A DNA stretch of 64,000 nucleotides from Chrysogorgia sp. JL179-B06 (taxonomy: Eukaryota > Cnidaria > Anthozoa > Scleralcyonacea > Chrysogorgiidae), in NCBI GenBank assembly GCA_035772405.1, contig JAYKKM010000224.1:1308501-1372500 (forward strand). Reading direction: 5' to 3'. The position numbers and the translations under genes were made by a program. This document shows positions 54,881-64,000 of the stretch, in pieces (the stretch's first letter is position 1; every line of letters starts with the position of its first letter). The notes beneath the pieces are model-generated. The model did no database searches and had not been told where the DNA came from. It worked only from the letters and a program-made list of their open reading frames with translations.

Positions 54881-55740
54881 AGGAGAACAAGCGTGTCTTA
54901 GGGGCTCTCTCCTCCGCAGAGGTTCTTTTGGTAATCGGTGATGTCGGGAATCGTCGGAGATCTGTCTGAGCTTTAGCCGGACATAAGGAGTGCGGGCGCG
55001 GAAAACGGAAGAGAGAGAGAAAAAAGAATGCCAAGCCTCTGCCAGATTTCTGTATCAATATGGCTGCATCAGGGGGGTCGATGACTCGGTATAGATGCAA
55101 ATAATATTATTTGAACGCTTGGACAAATGGAAAAGTTTCTTGTCCTAATGAAGAATGCAAGCCGGAAAGGTTATATTTTTTATTAAACTTTGCCTTACAT
55201 GATTACAATAATATATCAATACATTCATACATTACAAATACAATATGTTACACCGTTATGTAAAACTGTTAATTAGAACTTCGTTTCAGTTAAGAAACTA
55301 AGAAAGAGATGTTACATGACTTGGTATACCTTTTTGGTACGCTGACAGTCTATAACGTCAGCGGACGTGCCACGTAGAGAGATCTGTTTTAGAGTTTGTA
55401 AAGTATATTTGTAGAATAGACATTGGAAGTATTAAAAGCACTTTTAGACAAATACGAAAGGCGCAACAGGTACATATCCGATGAATGTATGCAAAGTTAC
55501 TGAACAAGAATTAAACGAGATTGATATGATAATCAAACGTAACCCCTCCATTTGAAAAGAATGCATGGAACATTGTGCAGTGATGAAAGATTATATTTGC
55601 CTAGAGATATGAGAGGAAGAGGCATCAAAAGTGTGTAGGATGTATACAGGGAAACAAAAATCCGAGTTGCATGTTATATGCTAATGTTAGAGGATGAGCA
55701 CGTGAAGGTAGCTTGGTAACGGGAATGTAATCGTGACTTT
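54881..55740. other. No gene seen; repeat-like patch at the Gypsy edge
   Basis: GGCTCTCTCCTCCGCAGAGG (54902) and a GAGAGAGAGA run at 55010 sit in a GC-richer patch. From 55100 on the DNA is AT-rich with no recognisable coding. Confidence 0.4.
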
Positions 55741-56215
55741 TTACTCTATTACGAAATAATCAATGGAGCGCGTTCGTGCAGTGGGTCACACAATAGACTT
55801 TACGAATGGGGTAATCACACTGGATGGTGCAGCACTTGATGTTGACTGGAAAAAGAGCTGGATAAAACTGAAAGAAATATAAGAACTTCTGAAAGAAATG
55901 GCACTTCCTCTCAAAGTTGCTCTCATTACTACAAATCCGTCTCATACGAAGAGCCTGACTAAAAGGAATAGTCCGTTTGATATGGCCAGGGTGGCAAGAT
56001 TTCCTATCTAGATACTGGTGCATGTGTCGGTAGGTTTACAATATAAATCAGTGGAAATATTGCCGCTATCGACACTTACCATAACGTCTAGAAAGCAAAG
56101 GGAACTGTCCGAAATACACGATTAAATTTAATAGTGGCATGAAATGAATTGAGAGAGTTCAAAAACTGATCAAGTAAGGCACGGCCACTGATCCAAATCA
56201 TGAAAATATTATCTA
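55740..56215 (-). pseudogene. Penelope-like RT fragment (minus strand)
   Basis: On the minus strand, TDLYCKPTDT-like, HQYLDRKSCHPGHIKRTIPF and SQALRMRRICSNESNFER give the conserved region after the RT palm of Penelope-like elements. It is broken by stops and has no RT catalytic motif left. Confidence 0.65.
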
Positions 56216-56278
56216 AATAGCACCACCAAAGCTGGGGTTTAAGAGCAATGCTATACCCAAGGGCGAGTATTTACTGAT

Positions 56279-56640
56279 ATGGAATCCGAGCGAACGTTTT
56301 TCATTAATCATTCCTTTGATTGCGACTCTTCCGGTGTCGTGTACTTGATATTATATATATGTATTAAATGTAATAAGCAGTATGTTGGCAGTACCATTAC
56401 AACGTTTCGTAAGAGATTTAACAACCTCAAAAGCAGTCTTTGTAGATATGGCAAGGACAAAGGAACATTCCTGGCGAACATCTGTATGCTCATTTTCTTA
56501 GCGAAGACCATGGGGGTATTGCTGATTTAACTGTTACTATATTATTGACAAAACTAATGTTAATGACCCCACAACACGTGAGGGCTTCTGGACATATAAA
56601 TTGGATTGTTTTATTCCCAAAGGACTTAATCAACGTGATT
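56279..56640 (+). pseudogene. Penelope-like GIY-YIG endonuclease fragment
   Basis: FDCDSSGVVYLILYICIKCN followed by KQYVGSTITTFRKRFNN reproduces a GIY-YIG domain (V-Y-L and Y-V-G strands, then the R...R helix). A frameshift near 56515 moves the rest (FWTYKLDCFIPKGLNQRD) to another frame. It is opposite in strand to the RT piece 60 bp away, so the two parts were rearranged or come from different copies. Confidence 0.7.
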
Positions 56641-56844
56641 TATATTAATTTTTATCTGTCATCCTTCTAGTTTTAAATTCTAATTTATTCATATTTGTAA
56701 ATATTTAAATAGCTGGTGCGCTTTCCTCTGGTTATTGAATCTGAAGAAGGGGCAGTAACGTTGTTTATTAAAGATTTTAAACGTTCCTTTTGAAGAAATA
56801 TTTTAACAGTGGAAACTGTTGGTGAAAGCTGGCTCTTGTTTTAT

Positions 56845-57308
<464 letters not shown>

Positions 57309-57435
57309 AGATGTATAAAAATTGTTAGTTGATAGACAAGAGTGCTCAATACCAAAAGAGATTTATAGCGGGTTATAAATATCATGATCGCCATGAGCGT
57401 GAAACTCCGAGTAGTGACATTTTAAAGAATAAAGT

Positions 57436-57444
57436 TTATATATT

Positions 57445-57485
<41 letters not shown>

Positions 57486-57486
57486 T
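57436..57486. repeat. (AT)n(GT)n microsatellite
   Basis: Short TA repeat passing into TG repeat. Confidence 0.9.
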
Positions 57487-57487
57487 A

Positions 57488-57563
57488 TCGATTTTTACTT
57501 GATATAAAGCGCACCCGGGTATTTATGGAGATTGCGCTATATAAATACTTTATTATTATTATA
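57488..57563 (+). mobile_element. LINE/SINE 3' tail with (ATT)n
   Basis: AAAGCGCACCCGGGTATTTA followed by GCGCTATATAAATAC and TTATTATTATTAT is the common 3' end of CR1/L2-like non-LTR elements and of SINEs that use their machinery. Confidence 0.55.
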
Positions 57564-58060
57564 ACCTGATGATTGATCACAAGCCGATTGACTTTTTGTT
57601 CGGCTTAACATTTATTGCGTTCGTCGAAGGAGAACGCATTCTAATCTTGAATGTCATGGGTTAGCTGTGCTTTACAGCTAAAAGAAATCAAGATAAAAAC
57701 TTTACCCTTTTTGAATAAATTACCGTTTTGGAATAAATTATGGTATTAGTATGAAAGCGTATCCGTATCTTGATCTGAAATCCTAAGAGTTTTTCGACTT
57801 ATACACGTATATACGATCATTTTAACACAATGACGAATGCTATTTTATTTTGGTTCTCATTTTTCAACTTTGATTTTTGTTGTTCATACCCTTATAGCAT
57901 AATATAAGACTAGGATTGTCTTACTGTCATTGATTCGAGAAGCTAAAGTTTCTTATTATTATAAACTAAACAATCAATTATCAGATCCTTGTTTAGGTCT
58001 AAAATGGTGGAATTATATTGAATAAATTCTTAATAAAAATAATTTATATCTATTCCAGCT
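57564..58060. other. No gene seen
   Basis: AT-rich spacer between the LINE tail and the next LINE; no coding similarity. Confidence 0.4.
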
Positions 58061-60437
58061 ATTCAAGAGCATGCTGAGATTAATTTTAATGCGCAGGAAA
58101 AAGCTGATTTATTTAATGAATATTTCGCCAGTCAAGCTAGAGTTAATGACGTTGATCATCAATTGCCGGTGCCATTTTATAGGCATGATTGCACTGATAA
58201 AACTTTATCAATAATTCAGGTTACGGAACAAGAAGTTTTGAAATTATTGAATAAGGTTGATATATCTAAAGCTTGTGGTCATGATGGCATTGGAAATAAA
58301 ATCCCTAAATTATTACAAAATATTTTACACAATGAATTAATTTAAGTTTTCAAGTGGGAGAATACCCCACTGAATGGAAAAGAGCCAATATAACTCGTAT
58401 ACACGCAAAAAAATCGTCAATGTAAAAAAAAACTCGTCCCATATCGCTTCTTCCATCCATTTCTAATATACCAGAGAAAATTGTGTTTAAGGTGGCTCGA
58501 TAGTCTAAATCGTGAGAAATTGCATTTTTCCGCATAAAAATGCTTGTAATGCAGATCTGAACTTCATCGTGGTTCATTGCATAGCTCTAGTAGTGGTCTT
58601 GTTTACTGAAAAGTTTTATACCCTCAAAGTTTACCTTAGTGGAGAAATCGTGTTTCCATATAAATCCAGAAAACTAATTTACATAAAATCTGCCGCTTAT
58701 AAACACAATTTCTCTAGATATACAAATGCTACAAGTGTGAAACGTTTCAATAATCAAGACCACCGCTAGAGCTATGCGATGAACCAAAAATAAAGCGCAG
58801 ATCTGCATTACAAAACATTTTATGTGGTAAAATTCAATTTCTCATGATTTAGACTATCCCACCTTAAGGGATTGTACGAATTTATGTTAGACACATCTTT
58901 TCTCAGCGAATTTCAGTCCGGATTTAGGCCTGGGGATGGTACTATTAAACAACTCACCTATATTGTTCATGTGATTTACCAGGCCCTTGAAACGGGGAAA
59001 GACGTACGTATGGTTTTTCTTGATTTAAGTAAAGCATTTGATAAAGTATGACATAACGGCATAATTTATAAATTGAGAATACTTGGTTTCGCTCCTATTT
59101 ATTAAATAGAAAGCAAAGAGTTGTTATTGAAGGACATAATTCGAGTTGCTTAGATATGGTGTTCCACAGGGTTCTGTACTCGGTCCATTGCTCTTTCTTA
59201 TAGTATATTAATGATATTAGTGAAAATATTGCATCTAATTATTTCCTTTATGCCGATGATACATCTCTATATTTGAGATAGTTTATGATCCATTAATGTC
59301 TGCTATAAAGTTAAATAAGGATCTAAATACCATTAACCAGTGGTGTAAACAATGGTTGATGGATATGAATCCTTAGTATTACATTTTCCAAACGCATTCT
59401 CATCCTGTTCTAACTTTAGATGGTACTATTTTACGCGAAGTTATTTCTCACACTCATCTAGCTCATACTAACTTTCTCACACTCATACTAACTTTCACGT
59501 CACATTTTTCTTGGTCTGAACATATTCTAAGTTTGCATCAAAAAGCTATATAGTAAAGGATGAATGTTTTAAAAAGCGTAAAATATAAGCTTAATAGATC
59601 AACTCTTATCTCGTTATATAAAATCCTTATCAGACCGTTAATGGAATATGCAGATGTCATATGGGATGGATGTAGTGAAGGAGAAACTAATCTTTTAGAA
59701 GAAGTTCAGTATGAATCAGCTCGTATAGTTACTGTAGTTTATTAAATACATTATGTTGGGAAGATCTGAAAACTAGGAGATATCTACATAAGTTATCTTT
59801 ACTACACAAAATAATCAACTCCCTCACACCACCCTATCTTTGTGACCTGCTGCCTCCATATGTATATCAAAGTTCCAATTATTCATTGAGAACAAATGAA
59901 AACTTTACTTATATTCCTACTAATACTGAACGTTTTAAGAAATCTTTCTTTCCATCAACAATAGCTGCCTGGAACAAACTTGATAGTATCTTTCGTAACA
60001 TAGAATCTATATCTTTATTTAAAAATAGATTACGTAGCTTTTTTTGTGCTCAAAATATAATAAAATCTATAATACCTCTGTGAACCGATATACAGTTCAA
60101 TTTTACACACCAGGCTGCGACTAGGCCATTGTGCACTAAATGTTTATTTATATAGAATCAATTGTATGTTCCCTTTTTGTGAATGTCGATGGGTAAAAGT
60201 AGAACCATTAGGCATTATTTCCTACATTGTCCTCGATATGCTGCTCAACGTCAACGATTGTTTTCTTTGTCTGCATGGTTGCTCCCCAAGACATGGTCGA
60301 GCTTATCAGAGAATGAAGTAGTTGAAATGTTTTTACATGGCTCAGAAGAGATTGGATATGAAGATAATCAAATCTTGATGCGCAACGTTCAATTATTCTT
60401 ATTGAATACAAAGCGATTTACTATCTCGACTGTTTGA
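58061..60437 (+). pseudogene. LINE (Jockey/CR1-like) reverse transcriptase, decayed
   Basis: In order along the + strand: KLLNKVDISKACGHDGIGNK (58245, start of RT), FQSGFRPGDGTIKQL and VRMVFLDLSKAFDKV (58915-59047, first Asp), GVPQGSVLGPLLF (59158-59197), FLYADDTSLY (59247-59275, YADD), LIRPLMEYADVIWDGCSEGE (thumb), FFPSTIAAWNKLDS (59950) and a C-terminal zinc-like RHYFLHCPRYAAQR (60200). No endonuclease domain is seen upstream, so the 5' end is truncated. Stops and shifts are numerous. A MITE interrupts it at 58487-58867. Confidence 0.88.
58487..58867. mobile_element. TTAA-flanked MITE inside the LINE
   Basis: TTAAGGTGGCTCGATAGTCT at the left and AGACTATCCCACCTTAA at the right form inverted ends; pairing continues through AAATCGTGAGAAATTG and TAATGCAGATCTG. 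TTAA at both edges would fit a piggyBac-type target site. It separates the first and second RT blocks of the LINE. Confidence 0.75.
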
Positions 60438-61515
60438 TACGTTGACATTTCAATTTACTGATTACGACTTTGATATAGGCTCTTCCTACTTTCTTTCAAT
60501 TTAATTATTTTCTTTCATCTTCAACACTACATGTTGTGTAATCCATCTTTGTAAATAATCTAACATAATCTCCCTAGATGAGCTGAGCTCTTGGAGAAAA
60601 TGTTGAGTATGAAATATGTTTAAATAAAAAAATTTATCAGAAGTGAAATGCTGCCTCGGGACTGACACAGCAGCAGGGTACGAGGTTGGAGTAGTGTTCA
60701 GGATCAGGCCAAGCGACACTTTTGCCAAATTGAACATCACGTTTGTAATATTTTCTGAATTGAACGACTTATCTGGCGGTCATATTTCAAATCGTACAAA
60801 CGAAAGGTAATACCCTTCTAATATTAAAATAACATACGGAAATCGTGCGGGATGTCACGGATTCACCGTAGTCAAAAACATTGAGATTATAGTGTCTCCT
60901 TTGTTACCGTGTTCCACTCGATAACAATCTAAACCACGCATCAAGGCGATCATATGGCCCATTATAGCCTTCTAATATTAAAATAACATACGGTAATCAT
61001 ATGGCGCGTTGATAATGTCAAAATTCAATATGACCATTTGAACGACATACATCTAATTCGAACAACATTTGCTCGAAACGAGCAAGCCTCGCGAAGTTAT
61101 ACATTTTCCATTGAAGCGACACACTTCGCGTTTCTGGTGGTCCGCAAGCAGTCGTATTTCAAATCGAACAAACGAACGGGAATACACTTCTAATATTAAA
61201 ATAACATACGAAATCATGCCGGGTTGTCACCGTTGTCAAAAACATTGAGGTTACAGTGTCTCCTTGAATCAAGACGCTGTAATATATTTATTAGCTTTAT
61301 TTATTTTCATAATTCGTTACAGCATAATTTTATGTTTATAAACCAATCTTCATTCACCATTTGCTGGTCCACATGCGTCGTACCCACTTACATAATCTTT
61401 GATTACTCCCGAGTATCAATATAAAGAGGCCTCGTGTGAACAATACGAGGAGTCTATAATTAACACTAGGTTGTTAAGTCTATAAATGGATAGTTTTCGG
61501 ATGAAGCATAATTAA
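60438..61515. repeat. Spacer with a 115-bp dispersed direct repeat
   Basis: ATTTCAAATCGTACAAACGA at 60783 recurs at 61155 (ATTTCAAATCGAACAAACGA); both continue with CTTCTAATATTAAAATAACA, a GGxTGTCACxG block and CAAAAACATTGAG. A third, partial copy is at about 60967-61005. No gene is seen; promoter elements of the GPCR, if any, would lie here. Confidence 0.7.
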
Positions 61516-61596
61516 TTGACGCGCCCAGCTGGTGAATGGGAGAGGATCACTCACGACAATCGAAAACTAATTCAGCTTGAAATCGTGCGTAACAAG

Positions 61597-62604
61597 ATGA
61601 TGAACATAAGCTTGAATTATACGGCATTGGCCAACACAACATACCATGTGATTCGTTCTGCTAACTACGTTTCTGCGGTGCTTTTTGCTTTCACTCAGCT
61701 GCTTGGAGTGCCAGGAAACACTCTGGTTATTTACTCCATCGTCAGGCAACGAAGTCTTCTCAGACTAAACTACTACTTCCTCGTTCTTCATTTGGCCGTC
61801 TGTGACCTGATGTGTCTACTGCTATAAGCATTAGGGTGACTTACGACTCTTGTGCGCCGAACTTTTCCTTGTCTCGCGTTCGTATCATCTGTAAAATGTT
61901 GCAACCGGCATTCACTATTTTTTCGACCACTGGAGTATTTGTTATGGTCCTCATTGGAGGCTTTCGTTATCGAGCAGTTGTTCATCCATTGAAACCCGCT
62001 GTAGGTCGACGCAAACGAAGAATCATTGTAGGATTTGCGTACTTCTTGGGGTCGATCATCGCAATTCCACTCATCATCGTGACTACGTCCACAGACTCAT
62101 TCGGATGTTACTATAACTGGCCAAACCGAACGCTGAATCTCCTTTTCACGTACTTCTTGTCAATTATCCAGTGTTTTTTACCAGTAACGATCCTTACGGT
62201 ACTTTACTACAAGATATACAAAGCGCTAATGAAGCAGAAGCTAAAATTCAACCACAGGCTTACGTTTAACCGATGTTACTGTCGCAAAAGTCGGTGACGT
62301 CAATGGCACTGTGAAACCCTTTCAAAGTGGAAAACATCATCGAAACAGAAAAACCCTTTTCGTTAGTGTGATCATAGTGGCTTGTTTTGGAATTACCGCA
62401 TATCCATTTCATTTATGGTGGTTGTTGTATGTCAGTGGTGTAAGAAAGGGACAGATTGGATACACGCAGTGGTTCCTCGCTGTAAATATGTTTGGTGTGT
62501 CTGCTGTTAATCCTTACATATATATGGTGTTCGACAATACTTTACGTGCTCAATTTTGGCGTCTCTGGAATAACTGCAAATGCTTAAGGCGAGCCCTTGT
62601 ATAA
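61597..62604 (+). pseudogene. Intronless class A (rhodopsin-type) GPCR with two frameshifts
   Basis: ATG 61597 (MMNISLNYTALANTT, three N-glycosylation sites) is the best start. TM1 GVPGNTLVIYSIV has Asn1.50, TM2 NYYFLVLHLAVCDL has Asp2.50. Near 61815-61825 the frame must shift. Then CKMLQPAFTIFSTTG (TM3 with its Cys) is followed by FRYRAVVHPLKP, where FRY replaces the usual D/ERY. TM4, TM5 (FTYFLSIIQCFLPVTILTVL) and a basic loop follow; a second shift lies near 62240-62300. TM6 CFGITAYPFHLWW has the conserved Pro and TM7 has NPYIY. All seven helices are present and nothing else is decayed, so assembly error is as likely as pseudogenisation. Ligand unknown. Confidence 0.85.
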
Positions 62605-62996
62605 AGGTAAATGATAATCGGGAGTTTAATGTGAAGTTAATATAGAATTTATTTCATTAATAAATAATAGTCAAAGCCAGATGAATTTTACGTCCTTTTA
62701 ATTATCATTATTACATGGCTTGGCTAATGAGCGGCCTTAATGTAGCAATTATCCTCTTCTAGAAAACGGATACATGCAGGTGCTTTAGATAAAAATGTGG
62801 AATTTTAGTTTAAAAATTCACATTATGTTGGAGAAAACGGCAGTATTCTAGCAGGTTACGTGACTAAAACAATTTTTTATCTATTTATAAAACTTCCCTC
62901 AAAAGCAAATTTTTACACTTAAACTACAATAAACATGTAAATAGACGATTTGATATCGTACATGCCAAGTTTTAGCAGGAACGAACGACGTTTAGC
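62605..62996. other. No gene seen; GPCR 3' flank
   Basis: AT-rich; AATAAATAATAG at 62660 could serve as polyadenylation signal for the GPCR. Confidence 0.35.
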
Positions 62997-63365
62997 ATGG
63001 TCAGAATACATTTTGTTTTTGGCCGCCAGGTGGATGCCACGTTGCAGTCCCAGGTGAAATCGATTTTGACAAAGTGTTCTATGAGGCTTATGAGTGCTTT
63101 CAAAGGACATTACAAGCATAAACTTCTATATTTGAGACAGCAAGAGACTAGGGTTTTTGAGGATTTGATAAGAGAATATCCAGGAGAAGCAGATTCGATT
63201 TTGCAGAAGTTGGAAGACCGTAGCAAGAAGATCAGTGAGATAAATGAGAGGCTGCGCCGACGGAAATATATTCGTGATGGAATTCTACAGACAGAAAGTG
63301 CGAGGGTGAATTTGGCAACTACAGAGATCACTGAAGCAGCACAAAAACATCAACCAATAAATTAA
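62997..63365 (+). CDS. Unrecognised 122-residue ORF with coiled-coil C-terminus
   Basis: ATG at 62997 to TAA at 63365. The first third (VRIHFVFGRQVDATLQSQVK) is mixed; residues about 40-95 are strongly helical and charged (HKLLYLRQQETRVFEDLIRE, ILQKLEDRSKKISEINERLR), as in a coiled coil. Codon composition is less AT-rich than the flanks. I do not recognise it. It may be an isolated exon, a retroelement gag piece, or a small gene; no introns or partners were identified. Confidence 0.35.
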   Translation: MVRIHFVFGRQVDATLQSQVKSILTKCSMRLMSAFKGHYKHKLLYLRQQETRVFEDLIREYPGEADSILQKLEDRSKKISEINERLRRRKYIRDGILQTESARVNLATTEITEAAQKHQPIN

Positions 63366-63529
63366 TCTCGCAGATATACATCTATCGATCAGGCGTTGGT
63401 TAACGCATAATTATTAGTTGGTTTAATTTATTCAAGATTATGTTTATATAAAGGAACTTTAGATTTGTATTTCATTTTATTTGTATTTCATTTGTATTTC
63501 TGTCACATGCAGTCGAAAATTTATTTATT

Positions 63530-63594
63530 AAATTAGTTATAGTTGGTTTTGGGTCGTGGCCTGTTATTTTGTTATCTATATATATAATATATAT

Positions 63595-63649
<55 letters not shown>

Positions 63650-63933
63650 CTCACTGGTACACCCGAGTGAAACTTAAGTTCAAATCCTCTTGGAATAGTT
63701 TTATGAGTTTGGTAGTATGTAAGCAAAGAAATGTGATGTTCAAATCGGAGAGACTTTCCTCTGCATGAAAATAAACGATTAAAAAGTTGTCCAAAAATGT
63801 TGGCTTCAAGTCGCTGCATGGAGAACGGATTAAGTGATATTAAATAAACGACAAAGAGCAAAACCCGCCTCGGCCAATTCAACATTTATAGATAAAAAAA
63901 TAACAGGCCACGACCCAAAACCAACTATAACTA

Positions 63934-63937
<4 letters not shown>
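63530..63937. mobile_element. AT-rich foldback element near the window end
   Basis: TTAGTTATAGTTGGTTTTGG followed by GTCGTGGCCTGTTATTTT (63534-63571) is repeated in reverse complement at 63897-63935. Next to each arm lies an AT microsatellite (63576-63648 and 63938-64000). The 235-bp interior is unassigned. Confidence 0.75.

Positions 63938-64000
<63 letters not shown>
63938..64000. repeat. (AT)n microsatellite running off the window
   Basis: Uninterrupted TA repeat to the last base. Confidence 0.95.

Overview
The window is eukaryotic, AT-rich and crowded with transposons. It has spliced and intronless animal-type genes, tRNA-derived repeats, long-terminal-inverted-repeat elements, DIRS, Ty3/Gypsy, BEL/Pao-like, Penelope and LINE retroelements, a Polinton polymerase relic and large AT microsatellites. 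The mixture of cGAS-like/Mab-21 nucleotidyltransferase, DUF6589-like and RecQ-like multicopy proteins, an intronless rhodopsin-type GPCR and DIRS/Penelope elements fits a cnidarian (probably anthozoan) best. That is inference from repertoire; nothing in the sequence names the species.

The main host gene is a three-exon cGAS-like receptor (cGLR, Mab-21 superfamily) on the + strand: exon 1 at 24596-24759, exon 2 at 38296-38498, exon 3 at 44299-45275. All splice sites are GT/AG, phases match (2 then 1), and the coding length is 1344 nt (447 residues plus stop). The NTase motif GS...E-x-D and a third Asp are all present, so it looks catalytically competent. Introns of 13.5 and 5.8 kb are packed with mobile DNA. 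The other host-like gene is an intronless class A GPCR (61597-62604) with two apparent frameshifts.

Layout: 1-2.0 kb, 3' half of a DIRS-type element (RNase H, tyrosine recombinase). 2.35-4.38 kb, a palindromic DNA transposon with a nested hAT MITE that has an 8-bp target duplication. 4.6-7.5 kb, a decayed DUF6589-like gene facing a decayed RecQ-like helicase gene. 7.5-9.8 kb, hAT transposase debris. 10.1-12.1 kb, LTR-retroelement RNase H/integrase debris. 12.66-23.39 kb, nested inverted repeats: a duplicated inverted gene fragment (13.0-14.3 kb) and a giant palindrome whose core carries oppositely oriented 211-bp tandem repeats. 23.4-24.5 kb, small foldback elements with a tRNA-like segment. 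24.6-45.3 kb, the cGLR gene; intron 1 contains a foldback of tRNA-Ala-like units and a 6.4-kb Gypsy element with 128-bp LTRs, itself interrupted by a LINE, a minisatellite and a copy of the palindrome-family MITE. Intron 2 contains Penelope, integrase-like, Polinton and BEL/Pao relics. 46.57-47.52 kb, a Tc1/mariner-type MITE with TA duplication. 47.9-54.9 kb, a second Gypsy relic split by a 5.45-kb TIR element that encodes a decayed multicopy PIN/XPG-like nuclease protein and makes a 3-bp target duplication. 55.7-56.6 kb, Penelope fragments. 56.8-57.5 kb, microsatellites. 58.1-60.4 kb, a LINE interrupted by a TTAA-flanked MITE. 61.6-62.6 kb, the GPCR. 63.0-63.4 kb, an unrecognised ORF. 63.5-64.0 kb, an AT-rich foldback.

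Apart from the cGLR, the GPCR and possibly the ORF at 62997, I see no intact genes. The strongest leads are the cGLR gene, the 5.45-kb nuclease element, the DUF6589/RecQ pair and the 211-bp-repeat palindrome.
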